From assembly GCA_948146395.1 (NCBI GenBank), contig OX411547.1, positions 29,175,614-29,239,613 on the forward strand: a DNA stretch of 64,000 bases, read 5' to 3'. A program made the position numbers and the translations under genes. Below are positions 54,385 through 64,000 of the stretch, piece after piece (position 1 is the stretch's first letter; each line of letters starts with the position of its first letter). This DNA comes from Fragum whitleyi (Eukaryota; Mollusca; Bivalvia; Cardiida; Cardiidae). Below the pieces are notes generated by a model. That model was not told the origin of the DNA, made no database searches, and worked only from the letters and a program-made list of their open reading frames with translations.

Positions 54385-54611
54385 TTAACCCTTTCCTGTT
54401 TTACAAAATTTTGGACCTGTCCAATTTCAAAGGTTTTGCAGACGAAAATTTAAAGTGGGTTTAATTTGAAAAATAACCATTGAGTAGGGTAGAAAATAGT
54501 GTGGAAAAAGAAGAAATTGCTTGTCAGAAGCAATTTCTTCTTTTTCACAATGTTTTTCAATCATAAAATCCCAGGCACGTTAAAAGCAGGGATTAAACAG
54601 CAAAGGGTTAA
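54385..54611 (+). mobile_element. piggyBac-like TTAA MITE, copy 4 (best ends)
   Basis: Intact ttaa on both sides (54385-54388, 54608-54611). Inverted ends CCCTTTCCTGTTTTAC and 'attaaacagcaaaggg'. The central hairpin is 'gaagaaattgcttgtcag' with 'aagcaatttcttctt'. 227 bp. The 136-codon frame starting at 54499 is merely this MITE running into unique sequence and a (CTA) run. Confidence 0.9.
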
Positions 54612-54675
54612 CCTGATAAAGAAATTCAAAAAGAGCAATGTTTGTAAAGTTAAAGAAAAAACACCTTCTTCTACA

Positions 54676-54712
54676 AAATCTACTACTACTACTACTACTA
54701 ACACTACTACTA
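54676..54712 (+). repeat. (CTA)n microsatellite
   Basis: 'tctactactactactactaa' followed by 'cactactactaat'. Short trinucleotide run. Confidence 0.85.
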
Positions 54713-55028
54713 ATTGGAAAAAGCAAGTAATCTATCTGAAAAATGAAAGCTATTTTCTGTGTATTGACAAAGGGACATTACTCTTGTCACAGGAAGTATT
54801 TCAGACAGACCTTCCTGTTGCATCATCAAACAAGAAGAGAAAAATCTGTCACGTAAACATGGTTCGTAAAATCAGATCCGAATTCGGATTTCAAATTTAC
54901 ACACAGTAATTCTTCTTCGATAAAACCCAAGTGGTCGTTACTCATTGGACTCGCTTCATATGAGTACCCACAACACATAAATAAGTCTATTTTACGATCA
55001 ATACTATTTAGCTCCTCTATATCACATT

Positions 55029-55192
55029 TTAGGTAGTAGACCCGTAACAGTTCCGCGACGTTTCAGAAGTTATAAACTTAAACAGTGTTAACCGAGGTTT
55101 CCTAATGAATTTCATTAGGAAACCTCGGTCAACATTGTGAAAGTTCATGGGGGCCGTAATATTGCGGATCTATTATGGTTCCACTACCTTAA
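55029..55192. mobile_element. TTAA-ended hairpin MITE family T, copy 2
   Basis: 'aggtagtagacccgtaac' at the left and 'tggttccactacctta' at the right, central 'gttaaccgaggtttcctaat' with 'attaggaaacctcggtcaac'. Same size as copy 1 (35473-35636). The left TTAA is changed to ttta. Confidence 0.85.
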
Positions 55193-55228
55193 TATGAGAC
55201 AAACAGACCCTACTTTGAACATGTTTTC

Positions 55229-55344
55229 TTAAGGTAGTGGAACCTTAATAGTTCCGCAACGTTTCGGTGAACTTTGTCAGCCATTCGTTCAGGATGACAA
55301 AACGGCGCAAACAGTTTTCCAATTATTCACCGCTTTGCACGTGC
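55229..55344 (+). mobile_element. Left end of family T joined to a family K fragment
   Basis: 55229-55275 starts ttaaggtagtggaacctt and 'gttccgcaacgtttcgg', a family T left end without its hairpin. From 55277 it passes into 'ccattcgttcaggatgacaa' and 'caccgctttgcacg', a family K fragment. One element has probably interrupted or replaced the other. Confidence 0.6.
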
Positions 55345-55465
55345 ATTTTCGGAAAATAAGAAACGCTCGAAACGTAATATCACTAGAAATGTTGATTTTT
55401 GGAAAAGCAGATTAAAAATTTGGCACATAATAACTTGAATGTAATCCACTCAGTATGACCTTTAT

Positions 55466-55470
<5 letters not shown>

Positions 55471-55494
<24 letters not shown>
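55471..55494 (+). repeat. Poly-T run
   Basis: An unbroken T run of about 24. It could be the A-tail of a minus-strand retro-insertion, but no body is recognised beside it. Confidence 0.85.
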
Positions 55495-55500
<6 letters not shown>

Positions 55501-55544
55501 AACGTGATTCAAGCATGTTCAAATTAATACTGAAATATATCTTA

Positions 55545-55845
55545 TATATTTAATACGTACTTAGTGTATTATATGAAAAAAAAATCTAAAGAGGTTGGGA
55601 GAATTGAAAATTGTCGAGGCTCTGAGTTTGATATTTTTTTCATACAATACATTAAGTACGTATTATATTTATCTTATAACCTATATTTGTCTTGTTTTCG
55701 TCGGTGTTTCTAACTGAAATGCAAGTTTTTTTTTAAAAAATAACCACATTATATCATGTTCTAAAAATAACTATTTGATATCATTGAAAATATCATACGG
55801 GATGTTATCATACGGATACTTGTATAGTTATAAGATAAAAAAAAA
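55545..55845 (+). mobile_element. Dispersed element family D, copy 3
   Basis: Hairpin arms 'taatacgtacttagtgtatt' and 'aatacattaagtacgtatta' around 'ttgtcgaggctctgag', then the family flank 'cttgttttcgtcggtgtttc', 'atgttctaaaaataac' and 'atcatacgggatgttatcat', in the same order as 16126-16430. Confidence 0.75.
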
Positions 55846-57150
55846 CTATTTGAAAAGATAACTTTTGCAATGTTCAGGAACTTCGTGTTTTTATTTCAAC
55901 TTGATTCTAGACTATGATGTTCAAATCAATACTGAAATATATTTTAGAGGGGGTTTAGACTGTATGTTTTTTCACATCTGCTTTTTCATATATGTCAAAA
56001 CATGCAGTGTAAACCCCCAGATAATGAGCGTTCTGTTAACAGATCTGCAAAACATACGAAATAGAACATGTTCTATTTCCGTCTGCTTTTCAATACCGAA
56101 ATGACCATTGATACCTCTGATGACCTGCTGATAAGCTGATAAAATAAACAATTACTGGTCGGCTCTCTCAGAAAGCCTGTCAGATACCCACATTTTGTGA
56201 AATATAATTCCATCAATGACCAGGGAGAAAATTTAACCTATTACCATATAATAGATAAGTTCTTTCAGTGGTACTTAGTATATTGAAAAATAATTACAAT
56301 AATAAAACTGAAAAAAATGTTTAAATACCCATTGCAATTTACTGACCTATCAGGATATTGCAGAACATATTGACCATAGTCAGTCTATATGTCAGGAATA
56401 TTTGTGGCGCAACTTAATTAAGAATTGTCTTTCTACTGTACTTAATTGTATCTCATCACCTTTAAAATAATTCTATACCTTTCAATTAGTTCAGTTTAGT
56501 TAGATCAAGTTCTTATAACTCCCCCGCCATTCAGTCTCGAATTAAATTAGAAATAAAATATTTTGTGAAACAAATGTTCAGAAAAGAGATCAAATGATTA
56601 ATTACAGAAATAGAAAATTCTGTGACCATTTTCCAGGTTAAAAACAACCTAAGCTGGAGAAAAGGATGCAAATAAATTAATTGAGCTATATTTCAATGTC
56701 TTTATTATCATTCAAGTGATGAAGAGACTATTTGTTGATTTCATTGGGGTGTGAACTAGAAAACTAGAAACATAATCACACTGTTTATTAGTACGCAAAG
56801 CGGATTCATGTATGAGTGTGATATAATTTTTTGTTTCATACCTTCATGAAATTAAGATATATTCTCTTCATATCTTAATATCGTGAAGCAACAATTGTTA
56901 AAATTAGTCAATAATAATCTTTATTCTTAATTGAACTTCTTTTCGCGGAAGTGTACAAAATAGCTGCATACTCAAAATTGCTTTCATTGCTAAAAGCTAA
57001 TCAGAGCATACGAATATATTGATGGACACTAATAAAATTAAATAATTCAAATATACATTTGGTTTCGGTTAGCGATAAAATATTCCCTCATCATTCCAGT
57101 AATACAATACACTATTTGATCTTGATAATGACTGACAGTCATGACCGAGG
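55846..57150. other. AT-rich stretch with one inverted-repeat element
   Basis: Other than the hairpin at 55949-56018 there is no recognised repeat. A loose inverted pair 'cttcatgaaattaagatata' and 'catatcttaatatcgtgaag' lies at 56846-56885. No gene. Confidence 0.4.
55949..56018. mobile_element. Hairpin MITE family R, copy 1
   Basis: 'gggggtttagactgtatgtt' pairs with 'acatgcagtgtaaaccccc', and the inner words are 'cacatctgctttttcata'. The outer word 'cagtgtaaac' is shared with 57158-57256. Confidence 0.65.
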
Positions 57151-57157
57151 TCAGCTG

Positions 57158-57256
57158 AAGCAGATATGTAAAAGCATACAGTGTAAACGCAAAAAGACAG
57201 ATACGCTTTTACACATGTGCTTTTTCACATCTGCTTAAACATACAGTGTAAACGCC
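57158..57256. mobile_element. Hairpin MITE family R, rearranged copy
   Basis: 'catacagtgtaaacgc' occurs twice in direct order (57175-57190, 57240-57255). 'aagcagatatgtaaaagc' faces the inverted 'gctttttcacatctgctt'. It is the same set of words as 55949-56018, but one end appears twice, so it is probably two overlapping copies or an inner duplication. Confidence 0.6.
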
Positions 57257-57355
57257 TTCTTATAAAACTATTGAAAAGATAACATTTATCAGGTTCAAGC
57301 TGTTAAAATGTTGGCGAAATCAAAGTTGAATTAACCCAATAGACACTAAAACGAT

Positions 57356-57426
57356 GGATCGACGAAAACAAATTGTAACTGCTTTAATGTTTAAAGGCAG
57401 TTACAACTGTTTTTCTTAGGACCATT
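57356..57426. mobile_element. Hairpin MITE family A, diverged copy 3
   Basis: 'aaattgtaactgcttta' pairs with 'taaaggcagttacaactg'. The outer 'ggctcagcg' ends are lost. Confidence 0.65.
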
Positions 57427-57649
57427 GAAATGATTCTACAAGTCTCGCCATGATAAGTAGGACATAACCTTGAGCAATACATGCTAGACAATGCTATTTG
57501 CACACGACTTGATTAATTATATGCCTGCGTCGTGCTATAAATAGCCACGCAAGTTAACACGCTCATGCACAGGACAGAAAATAAATTTATTGTACATGAT
57601 AAAAAAAACAACTTTTAACGGTTTTGGTAAATTTTACCAATAAAGTTTC

Positions 57650-57880
57650 TTAACCCTCTGCTGTTTAATCCCTGGTTTTTACGTGCCTGTGATTTAATGA
57701 TTGTGAAAACATTGTGAAAAAAAAGAAGAAATTGCTTCTGACAAGCAATTTCTTCTTTTTCCACACTATTTTCTACCCTGCTGAATGGTTATTTTTCAAA
57801 TTAAATCCACTTTAAATTTTCGTCTGCAAAACCTTTGAATTTGGACAGGTCCAAAATTTTGTAAAACAGGAAATGGTTAA
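57650..57880 (-). mobile_element. piggyBac-like TTAA MITE, copy 5
   Basis: ttaa on both sides (57650-57653, 57877-57880), ends CCCTCTGCTGTTTAATCCC and 'aaaacaggaaatgg', central 'agaaattgcttctgacaagc' hairpin. 231 bp. Confidence 0.9.
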
Positions 57881-59100
57881 AAGGAATGCAAACTTTTAAA
57901 AGCATTTGGAAACGAGTTGTCCTCATTGAATTACCATCATAAGGTAGTTTTGAATAACACAAGAAAACGAGAAATTGCTCATTTCAGTCACGGTACTCGC
58001 TTTCTTTTAGAGATTCTTTACAATGGTAATAGAAGTTCTCACAATTTGACAAAAAAAAAAAAAAAAAAAAAAAAAAATATGATAAGTTATTGCAAATGTT
58101 CGACTTTTATATATGACCTTTACACACATCCTTTTTAGTCTCCCAAACTTTCTTTCGATATTTTACATCAAATTAAATGTTTCAAGATCAAGATTAAGAA
58201 AAGATTAATAAAAAAACCATATTCTGATCATTCCTGGGTAGTTTCACATAAATTTTGATAAAATAATATTTACAATTATTGAAGATCAATGTTGGAAACA
58301 TCCAGAATTGAAGGCATTTTGACGGTAAGTAAAAATTGGTTAATTTGTTTGAAAGAAGAACAAAGAACGATCAGTGTACTCATTCGTTAGGAAGATTTAT
58401 AATTGTATGAAAATCATAAAGACTTTACTGAACTTACTCGTTACAGTTTTTAAGAAAAATAAATTAGAAAGCCGACAAAATTATATTCACATATATTTTT
58501 AACATATTTACTCTTTTTCCAAAACTAGAAAAAATCGTATGGTATAGTAATACTTAATACATTTTGACATTTTACGAATTAGAAAAATAACAGCAACATT
58601 TTACTTTTTATATCCCTATAAAGAATTAAAAACAATTTTGAGGAAATATACATCTATAAATCTATGAACTAATTTCTTTTTTTTTTAATTAACATATTCT
58701 TGATGAAATAAATTCACATTGATGAAAACGGACAAAAAAACCTTTTCTGATACTTAACTAAAGGTATTTTAAAACAAATGCATCAATTTCAATTGAAAAT
58801 TAAAATGTTAACCTGAAAGACAGACTCTAAAATTCAAACACCGCGTCTCACATCTAAAGCAAGATAGAACTCAAATCTTAGCACACAAAGGAAAATAAAT
58901 CTTGGTCATTCTTATAGCATTGTTCATCAATTTCTACAACGGTTTCACCTCAATTAATATATAAGATATGCGAAGAGATTTGTCTTATCCTTCAATGTTT
59001 CTTTATCTTGTGATATGACGCCGTATAAAGGGTTATTTTTTTACTCCGCAGCCATATAAAGGGTTATTTTTTTTTAAATTCCGCAGACTCTTTAAAACAT
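57881..59100. other. AT-rich stretch with poly-A run
   Basis: A29 run at 58049-58077. 'gccgtataaagggttattt' and 'gccatataaagggttattt' (59022 and 59051) are a short direct repeat. No gene. Confidence 0.45.
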
Positions 59101-59640
59101 AAATCAGAAAAGAATCAATGCCCGACTATTCCAGACGAGTATTGAACAGCGCGCGAGTGACCAGACAGACACGCGAAATAATGCACGTCTGTAGCGAGCA
59201 GAAGTAGCTGACCTATTTACACCCGCAGAGACAAAAACAAGTTCACAGCTTAATGAACGCGCGGCTTTATGGTAAATCGATGAAACGCACTGGTGAAGAT
59301 ATTGCATTTTAAAGTTATTAATACCTATGTGTGCACCGACCAAAATATAGGATACACAAACTTCAATCGTTAAAAGTAAATAAGCTAAGATTTCAGGTTT
59401 ACCGCTGTCCAAATTAAACGACCCGAATGAAAATTGCAGTGTATACATGCAGCCCTCAATCAGCTAGAATATGCACAATGTTGCACTCTCGTTGCAACTG
59501 CGCAGTTTGTTTGCGTAAATATGCATTGCGCAATCCGTAAAACGTTCAAATCAAAACCGTTTTTAGCTTCAATTCGGCATGCTGTGTCACAATTAGGAAT
59601 AAGTGTATTTCTTCAACGATGACTGGATTAAATATTGTTG
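59101..59640. promoter_or_regulatory. CpG-richer unique patch, possible regulatory region
   Basis: Within very AT-rich flanks this patch has words such as 'cagcgcgcgagtgaccag' and 'atgaacgcgcggc', and a perfect ATTGCGCAAT (59525-59534), the C/EBP consensus palindrome. The 114-codon minus frame (59104-59448) and 62-codon plus frame (59434-59622) have no domain. It might be a promoter or conserved non-coding element. Confidence 0.22.
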
Positions 59641-62173
59641 TAAAGCACAATGAGTTACAATGGATATACTTAACGTCAGTTTGGAAATATATCTACATTA
59701 CCCTACTTGTCGAGAGGATTTAATCTGACACAAGGACCAAAATGCACTGTAATTTATTTTTAATTTTCTGTCTTATAATGCATCAACGGGTCTGCACACA
59801 AATTCACGAGACAGGTCTCGAATTATGCCAAATTTTATTTAGCTTTTAATTGCACTAGCTGTGCTTTTGCTCATCTAACTTGAAAAATTGTATGTAAACA
59901 AACATAAATACAAATCACAGGTCAAGACACCAGTTTCAGATCTACAATGAAAAGTGAGGGTTACCATCAATGATAAATGTCGGAGACAATCCCGGTGTTA
60001 CAGATTTGAAAAATGTAAAGATTTTGCAAAAGTACTTATTTTTAGGCCGCATATTTCAGCACTGGCAAAGCTAATTAGTTTAAAATCATGTCGGTTTATT
60101 TTGGCATAAATAATCAAATTACCTTTTCGGAAAGATAGATAACTAATGCTTTACTACAAACTTTAAAAATATATCTCTAGTAAAACGTTTTTTATCATGG
60201 CTGTCCATCAATTCAGCGAAGGCTAGACTAGACTAAGTACAGACAGATATTTGAAAGTCGAGTGTATCTCTACTCGTTCCCATCACCGATATTTTCATTT
60301 GATGACGTCACACTCACATAATACGCGCTGTCTAGACAGAAGGGGGACCTTAGGGGAAATTTCGATCAATCCTTTGTAAATTCAAATCTTGAAAATCAGT
60401 AGACGTTTTAGACTTTTCTTCTGTTTTCGCATTATTGCAAATTCCTTACCTTTCATATATATATAGTTTCCTTATAAATTCCTTAAATACATATCCTTTT
60501 AAAATATTTTTCTTAGAAGAGAACGCTTTGCGGACATCTTTGTACACAATAACTATTTAGTATCGGCATTCGTTAGAAATGAAGAAAACTCTCCTTATAA
60601 TATCAAAAAATTGGAATAAGATACTGAAAATCAATTTTAAATTTTATTAGATTTAATGCAATTCATAAATATATTCAGTTCTTGAAGCCTTAACGTTTAA
60701 ATAAATAAATTGTTTACTTTATTCACAAAATATTCCAGATCGCAAAATATACATTAAGTTGAACATCAAATAAAATAACCAAGACTTTAAGGGGACTATA
60801 ACACCATTCGAAAACCACAAAAGCAAACCACATCACTAAGATAATGTTGCAAATCCAATAATAAGCGAAATAAAATATGACATAAAAATAGTTTTGATTT
60901 TCCTCGCTGTATCTCGATAATTGTACACATGTAATTAATTACATGCTATTTACTTGGTTTAAAATTTACCTTTACACGTTGATTTTTATTTATCCGGTAC
61001 AAGAGGAATTCAAAATATAGGCGTATTGAGCTAAACACGCATGTATAAGAAAAGTTTTTCGGGTCTTGTAAATCGCCATAAAACACAATTGTTTTGTTCA
61101 GTAAAACACTACTTCATATATAGGATTTTAATGTTAAGGAAGTGTCTGGATGGTTAAATGTACGGTAATATTTATGCATATATTACTTAGGCAGTTAAAA
61201 ATTATGAGATTTGTTTAATGAATTATCACTTTAATTAATTTTGTGTTGCTTAAAGGCCCTGTATATTTTAGAACTGGATTTGCATTGGTTAAATCCGATT
61301 ACCTCTTCGCCTTTATCAAAATACAATTACTTCAAAGTAAACAATAATTTAGCATTTTTAGTAATCATACAAAGAAAGTATTTTTAATGAATTATAGAAG
61401 GGAAAGCCGATGCCTATTTTTTTATTTTCAAACTTCAAATGGCATAAAGTGATATCAATATTTTGTTATGCTGCGTTGCTTCAAGACAGATAAAAGAAAA
61501 TTTATATAATTCTTATATATAATCTGAAACTAAATACAATATAAAATATGTTGTTGTTTTTTTCTTTCTCAAACAAAGAGCAACATAAAACATTGAATGA
61601 GTTAAATCTAATTGTTTCTTATCCTTGCATTTTTCTCACCGTTATATAATCAATGTTAGAAAGACTAAGCTTTAAAACAGCTTCATTTTCGGGCTTTTAT
61701 TTCGTTGCATTACATTCAACAATTCTGATAGATTTTTTCTATAGTAATTTCGAGAGCAATTATTTTGAAGTTCACGCTGTAATGTAATATTTACTTTTCT
61801 TAACGAAATTCTGTTTACAACTCGAACGTTTTATTTGACAGATTTAGCTTAGAAAAGTTTTGGAATATTCCGAAATTAAAAGTTTTGATTTTTAATATCT
61901 ACATTACAATAAATGAAGGTCCCAAACGTAAAGATAAATATTATTATTTAACGCTATTTTCAACAAATGTTCATACAGAGTTTATTTAATTAGGAATATA
62001 CATTTTCAATATAGAACTAATTTAATCATACATTGTTTAAAGATCAGGCAAAATTATTTGATATAAAAGTGGGGTTTTAATGTGCAGTTTAAAGATTTCA
62101 GATAAAGAATGAATGGTAACCCAAAAAATAGAGTAAATTATAATAGAACTATCTAAGTAATAGAGAAAAAACA
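59641..62173. other. AT-rich, repeat-poor single-copy-looking stretch
   Basis: TGACGTCA at 60303-60310. No recognised transposon, RNA gene or exon. Confidence 0.45.
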
Positions 62174-62239
62174 ATCAAACAAAAAAGCAAAACAAAACAA
62201 AAACAAAACAAAACAAACAAAACAAAACAAAACGAAACA

Positions 62240-62271
<32 letters not shown>
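62174..62271 (+). repeat. (AAAAC)n microsatellite
   Basis: An interrupted run of aaaac pentamers with a few aaac and aaaaac variants, ending just before 'aaactattggc'. Confidence 0.95.
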
Positions 62272-64000
62272 CTATTGGCTTGTTATAATAGAAGTATTGC
62301 TTATAGGGATCATTTCAAAATTTCAGAGCATGATACCAGAAATTTATTTTTGTATTATGTATTTGACCAAACAAAAATACAGTCTTTATTCAAAAGAAAA
62401 TGGTGTTTCTTTTTTCGCATAACCTTTCTTGACAAATGGGGCAAACCGATAAAAGATATTTGATTTTTAGACTCTCTTAATTGTACTCTACAACTGAAAA
62501 AAAACCTCAACAAATTGGTATTAAATATGTATAGAGTTGATACTGTAGATCAAATATGATAAAAATAGTTTTTATTGTAATGAAGGAAAACTAGAAAACA
62601 GAATTTAAACATTTTTTTACACAAAATGTCTTGATACCTCAATAGTTAGCAACGTTAGCCAGTAATAATGAAGGTGTATATCCGAAATATCACTGGGACA
62701 TCATTTAAGTCAATGGCATTGTTGTCTTGGAACATTGAGTCAATTCAGGTAATATTTACAATCCGGTATGGTGAAAATACACCAACAAACTGATTTTTTA
62801 TTAAAGATAAAAATTTATTGAACGAATTGCATCCAAAAAATGAGTTTCCAAGAAAGAGAAGAATTACCGAATACCGTCTAATTCCGTACAAACGATGAAT
62901 AAGATTAAAAAATCTAAATATTGCCTTGATTTTTTAGTGCTATTGTAAGACTTACATTTGCGTGGTTTAGAGATGTTTATACCTATTAAAGAATATACAA
63001 ACCGAAAGCACCAAATGAATATTTGAATTATGATTTATTTTCAAGCAAATTAGCACTATTTTTCTAAATAATTTAGATATTTCATGGTAATATCCAACTT
63101 TGTTTAGAAAAGAAAACATCACCAATACATTTATATCTATGCTATTTTCATTGGTTAATAAAATCGAATCATCAACCGGATGTACACTTCTTTTTAAGTT
63201 GGTGTTTGGCATCTTTATTTATTTCGAATTTGGCGAAGTAAAAAAAATGAGTATCCTGGACAACAAAAATAGTTTATAGTAAATTTCTAGTTTATAGTAA
63301 AATTCTTTGACTACCATTAAGACAATTAAGACCATACAATATACAGAATGTATAGCACCAGAGTTTTTCCTTTGTGCACAAACGATATTGTTGGGAATGC
63401 TTCATTTAATAAAGTTGTTTTTCATGTTTTCAGAAGATTTGAGTGTTCTTAGTAACATGTAAATACCAGTTATTTAAAAAATCCACCTTTCAATAAAATT
63501 CAAGCCGCAATGATTTCCCTGTATTTTATTTTATATGCTCGTCTACTTTTTCCTGAAATACAAACAAAGGGAGACAAATCTTGGAAAAAAAGATTAAGAT
63601 GGACGGATGAAAATGATTTATAATTTAGATTTGTAAGTTTATAATTATCTGTAGAAAATAAATTATTTACATAGAAGATTTTGCGATAAAAACTTTACAT
63701 ATACACAATATGTTACTGCAAACATCTATTTTTAAGACGGTAAACATCACTAAACATCAAAGTTACCAATAATTTTAGAAATATATTGAGCGCCAGATTG
63801 TAGAAATATATTTAAAAAAGAAATGGTTTTAAAAAAGAAGACGAAGAAAAAAAAAGAACGGTCTAGTACCTCGCAGCTTCTTTGTTTCTTTTCTGTATAA
63901 CCAATAGAAAAGTCCTATCTTAGTATTCCACAATGAACTAGAGGGTATCACACCTCTTCCGTAAAAGATTTCAATGAGGTGCATGTATGTATGTATATTG
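62272..64000. other. AT-rich, repeat-poor stretch to the window end
   Basis: Frames of 62 and 81 codons (62275-62463 plus, 62967-63212 minus) show no motif. A short 'gtagtatgtat'-like run lies at the very end. Nothing else is recognised. Confidence 0.45.

Noticed and set aside
54499..54909. 136-codon plus-strand open frame
   Set aside because: It starts inside a TTAA MITE, passes a (CTA) run, and has lysine/threonine-rich sequence with no domain; the MITE part is present at four other places.
57536..57544. TATA-box-like word 'ctataaata'
   Set aside because: In DNA this AT-rich such words are common; no exon or other promoter element follows.
59104..59448. 114-codon minus frame
   Set aside because: No recognised domain, no splice or start context; the CpG content makes stops rarer here.

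Overview
The window looks like nuclear DNA from a marine bivalve mollusc, probably a heterodont clam, although I cannot fix the species. The reasons are the AT-rich background, the lack of any long reading frame in 64 kb, a tRNA-headed SINE whose tail runs into (ATTG)n, the 'gctcac...gagcac...caggtgagc' and 'tgccccc...gggggcata' repeat ends common in bivalve genomes, and a very high density of short hairpin-forming non-autonomous transposons. I found no protein-coding gene that I can support. The longest frames (114-136 codons) lie in repeats or in unremarkable AT-rich sequence. The closest thing to a gene start is a minus-strand cluster at about 10.4-10.8 kb: a GC box, two near ATGs, a donor, two acceptors and a strong GTAAGT donor.

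Layout. 0-6 kb: AT-rich DNA with SINE fragments, a hAT-type non-autonomous element (2105-2455), palindromes, and a ~155-bp tandem array (4885-5622) broken by a TTAA-flanked MITE and bordered by a hairpin MITE. 6-21 kb: mostly single-copy looking, with CpG-richer patches near 6.9, 10.3-10.8 and 11.1 kb and few repeats. 21-31 kb: a dense field of terminal-inverted-repeat elements, including five copies of one ~240-bp family, a degenerate ~195-bp tandem repeat, a TTAA MITE, and a 418-bp double-hairpin element. 31-40 kb: a six-unit ~155-bp array with two units carrying long poly-G runs, two copies of a mariner-like TIR element, SINEs with target-site duplications, and a third diverged array. 40-47 kb: mainly unique sequence, then a tandemly duplicated hAT-type element (45.9-46.6 kb). 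47-58 kb: SINEs, compound microsatellites, the second 418-bp double-hairpin element flanked by a perfect 36-bp direct repeat (50852-51341), and several further hairpin families. 58-64 kb: nearly repeat-free AT-rich DNA, with one CpG-richer patch at 59.1-59.6 kb.

How the parts relate. Almost every recognisable feature is a non-autonomous mobile element, so all must depend on transposases or reverse transcriptases encoded elsewhere. Several insertions can be ordered by nesting: MITEs inside the ~155-bp array, and a SINE plus the 418-bp element inside a pyrimidine-rich tract, each with intact direct repeats. The most unusual object is the 418-bp double-hairpin element with its 36-bp flanking repeat, because that repeat is far longer than target-site duplications of known cut-and-paste transposons. 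All positions, pairings and copy comparisons were made by eye, so ends may be off by a few bases and diverged copies may be missed.
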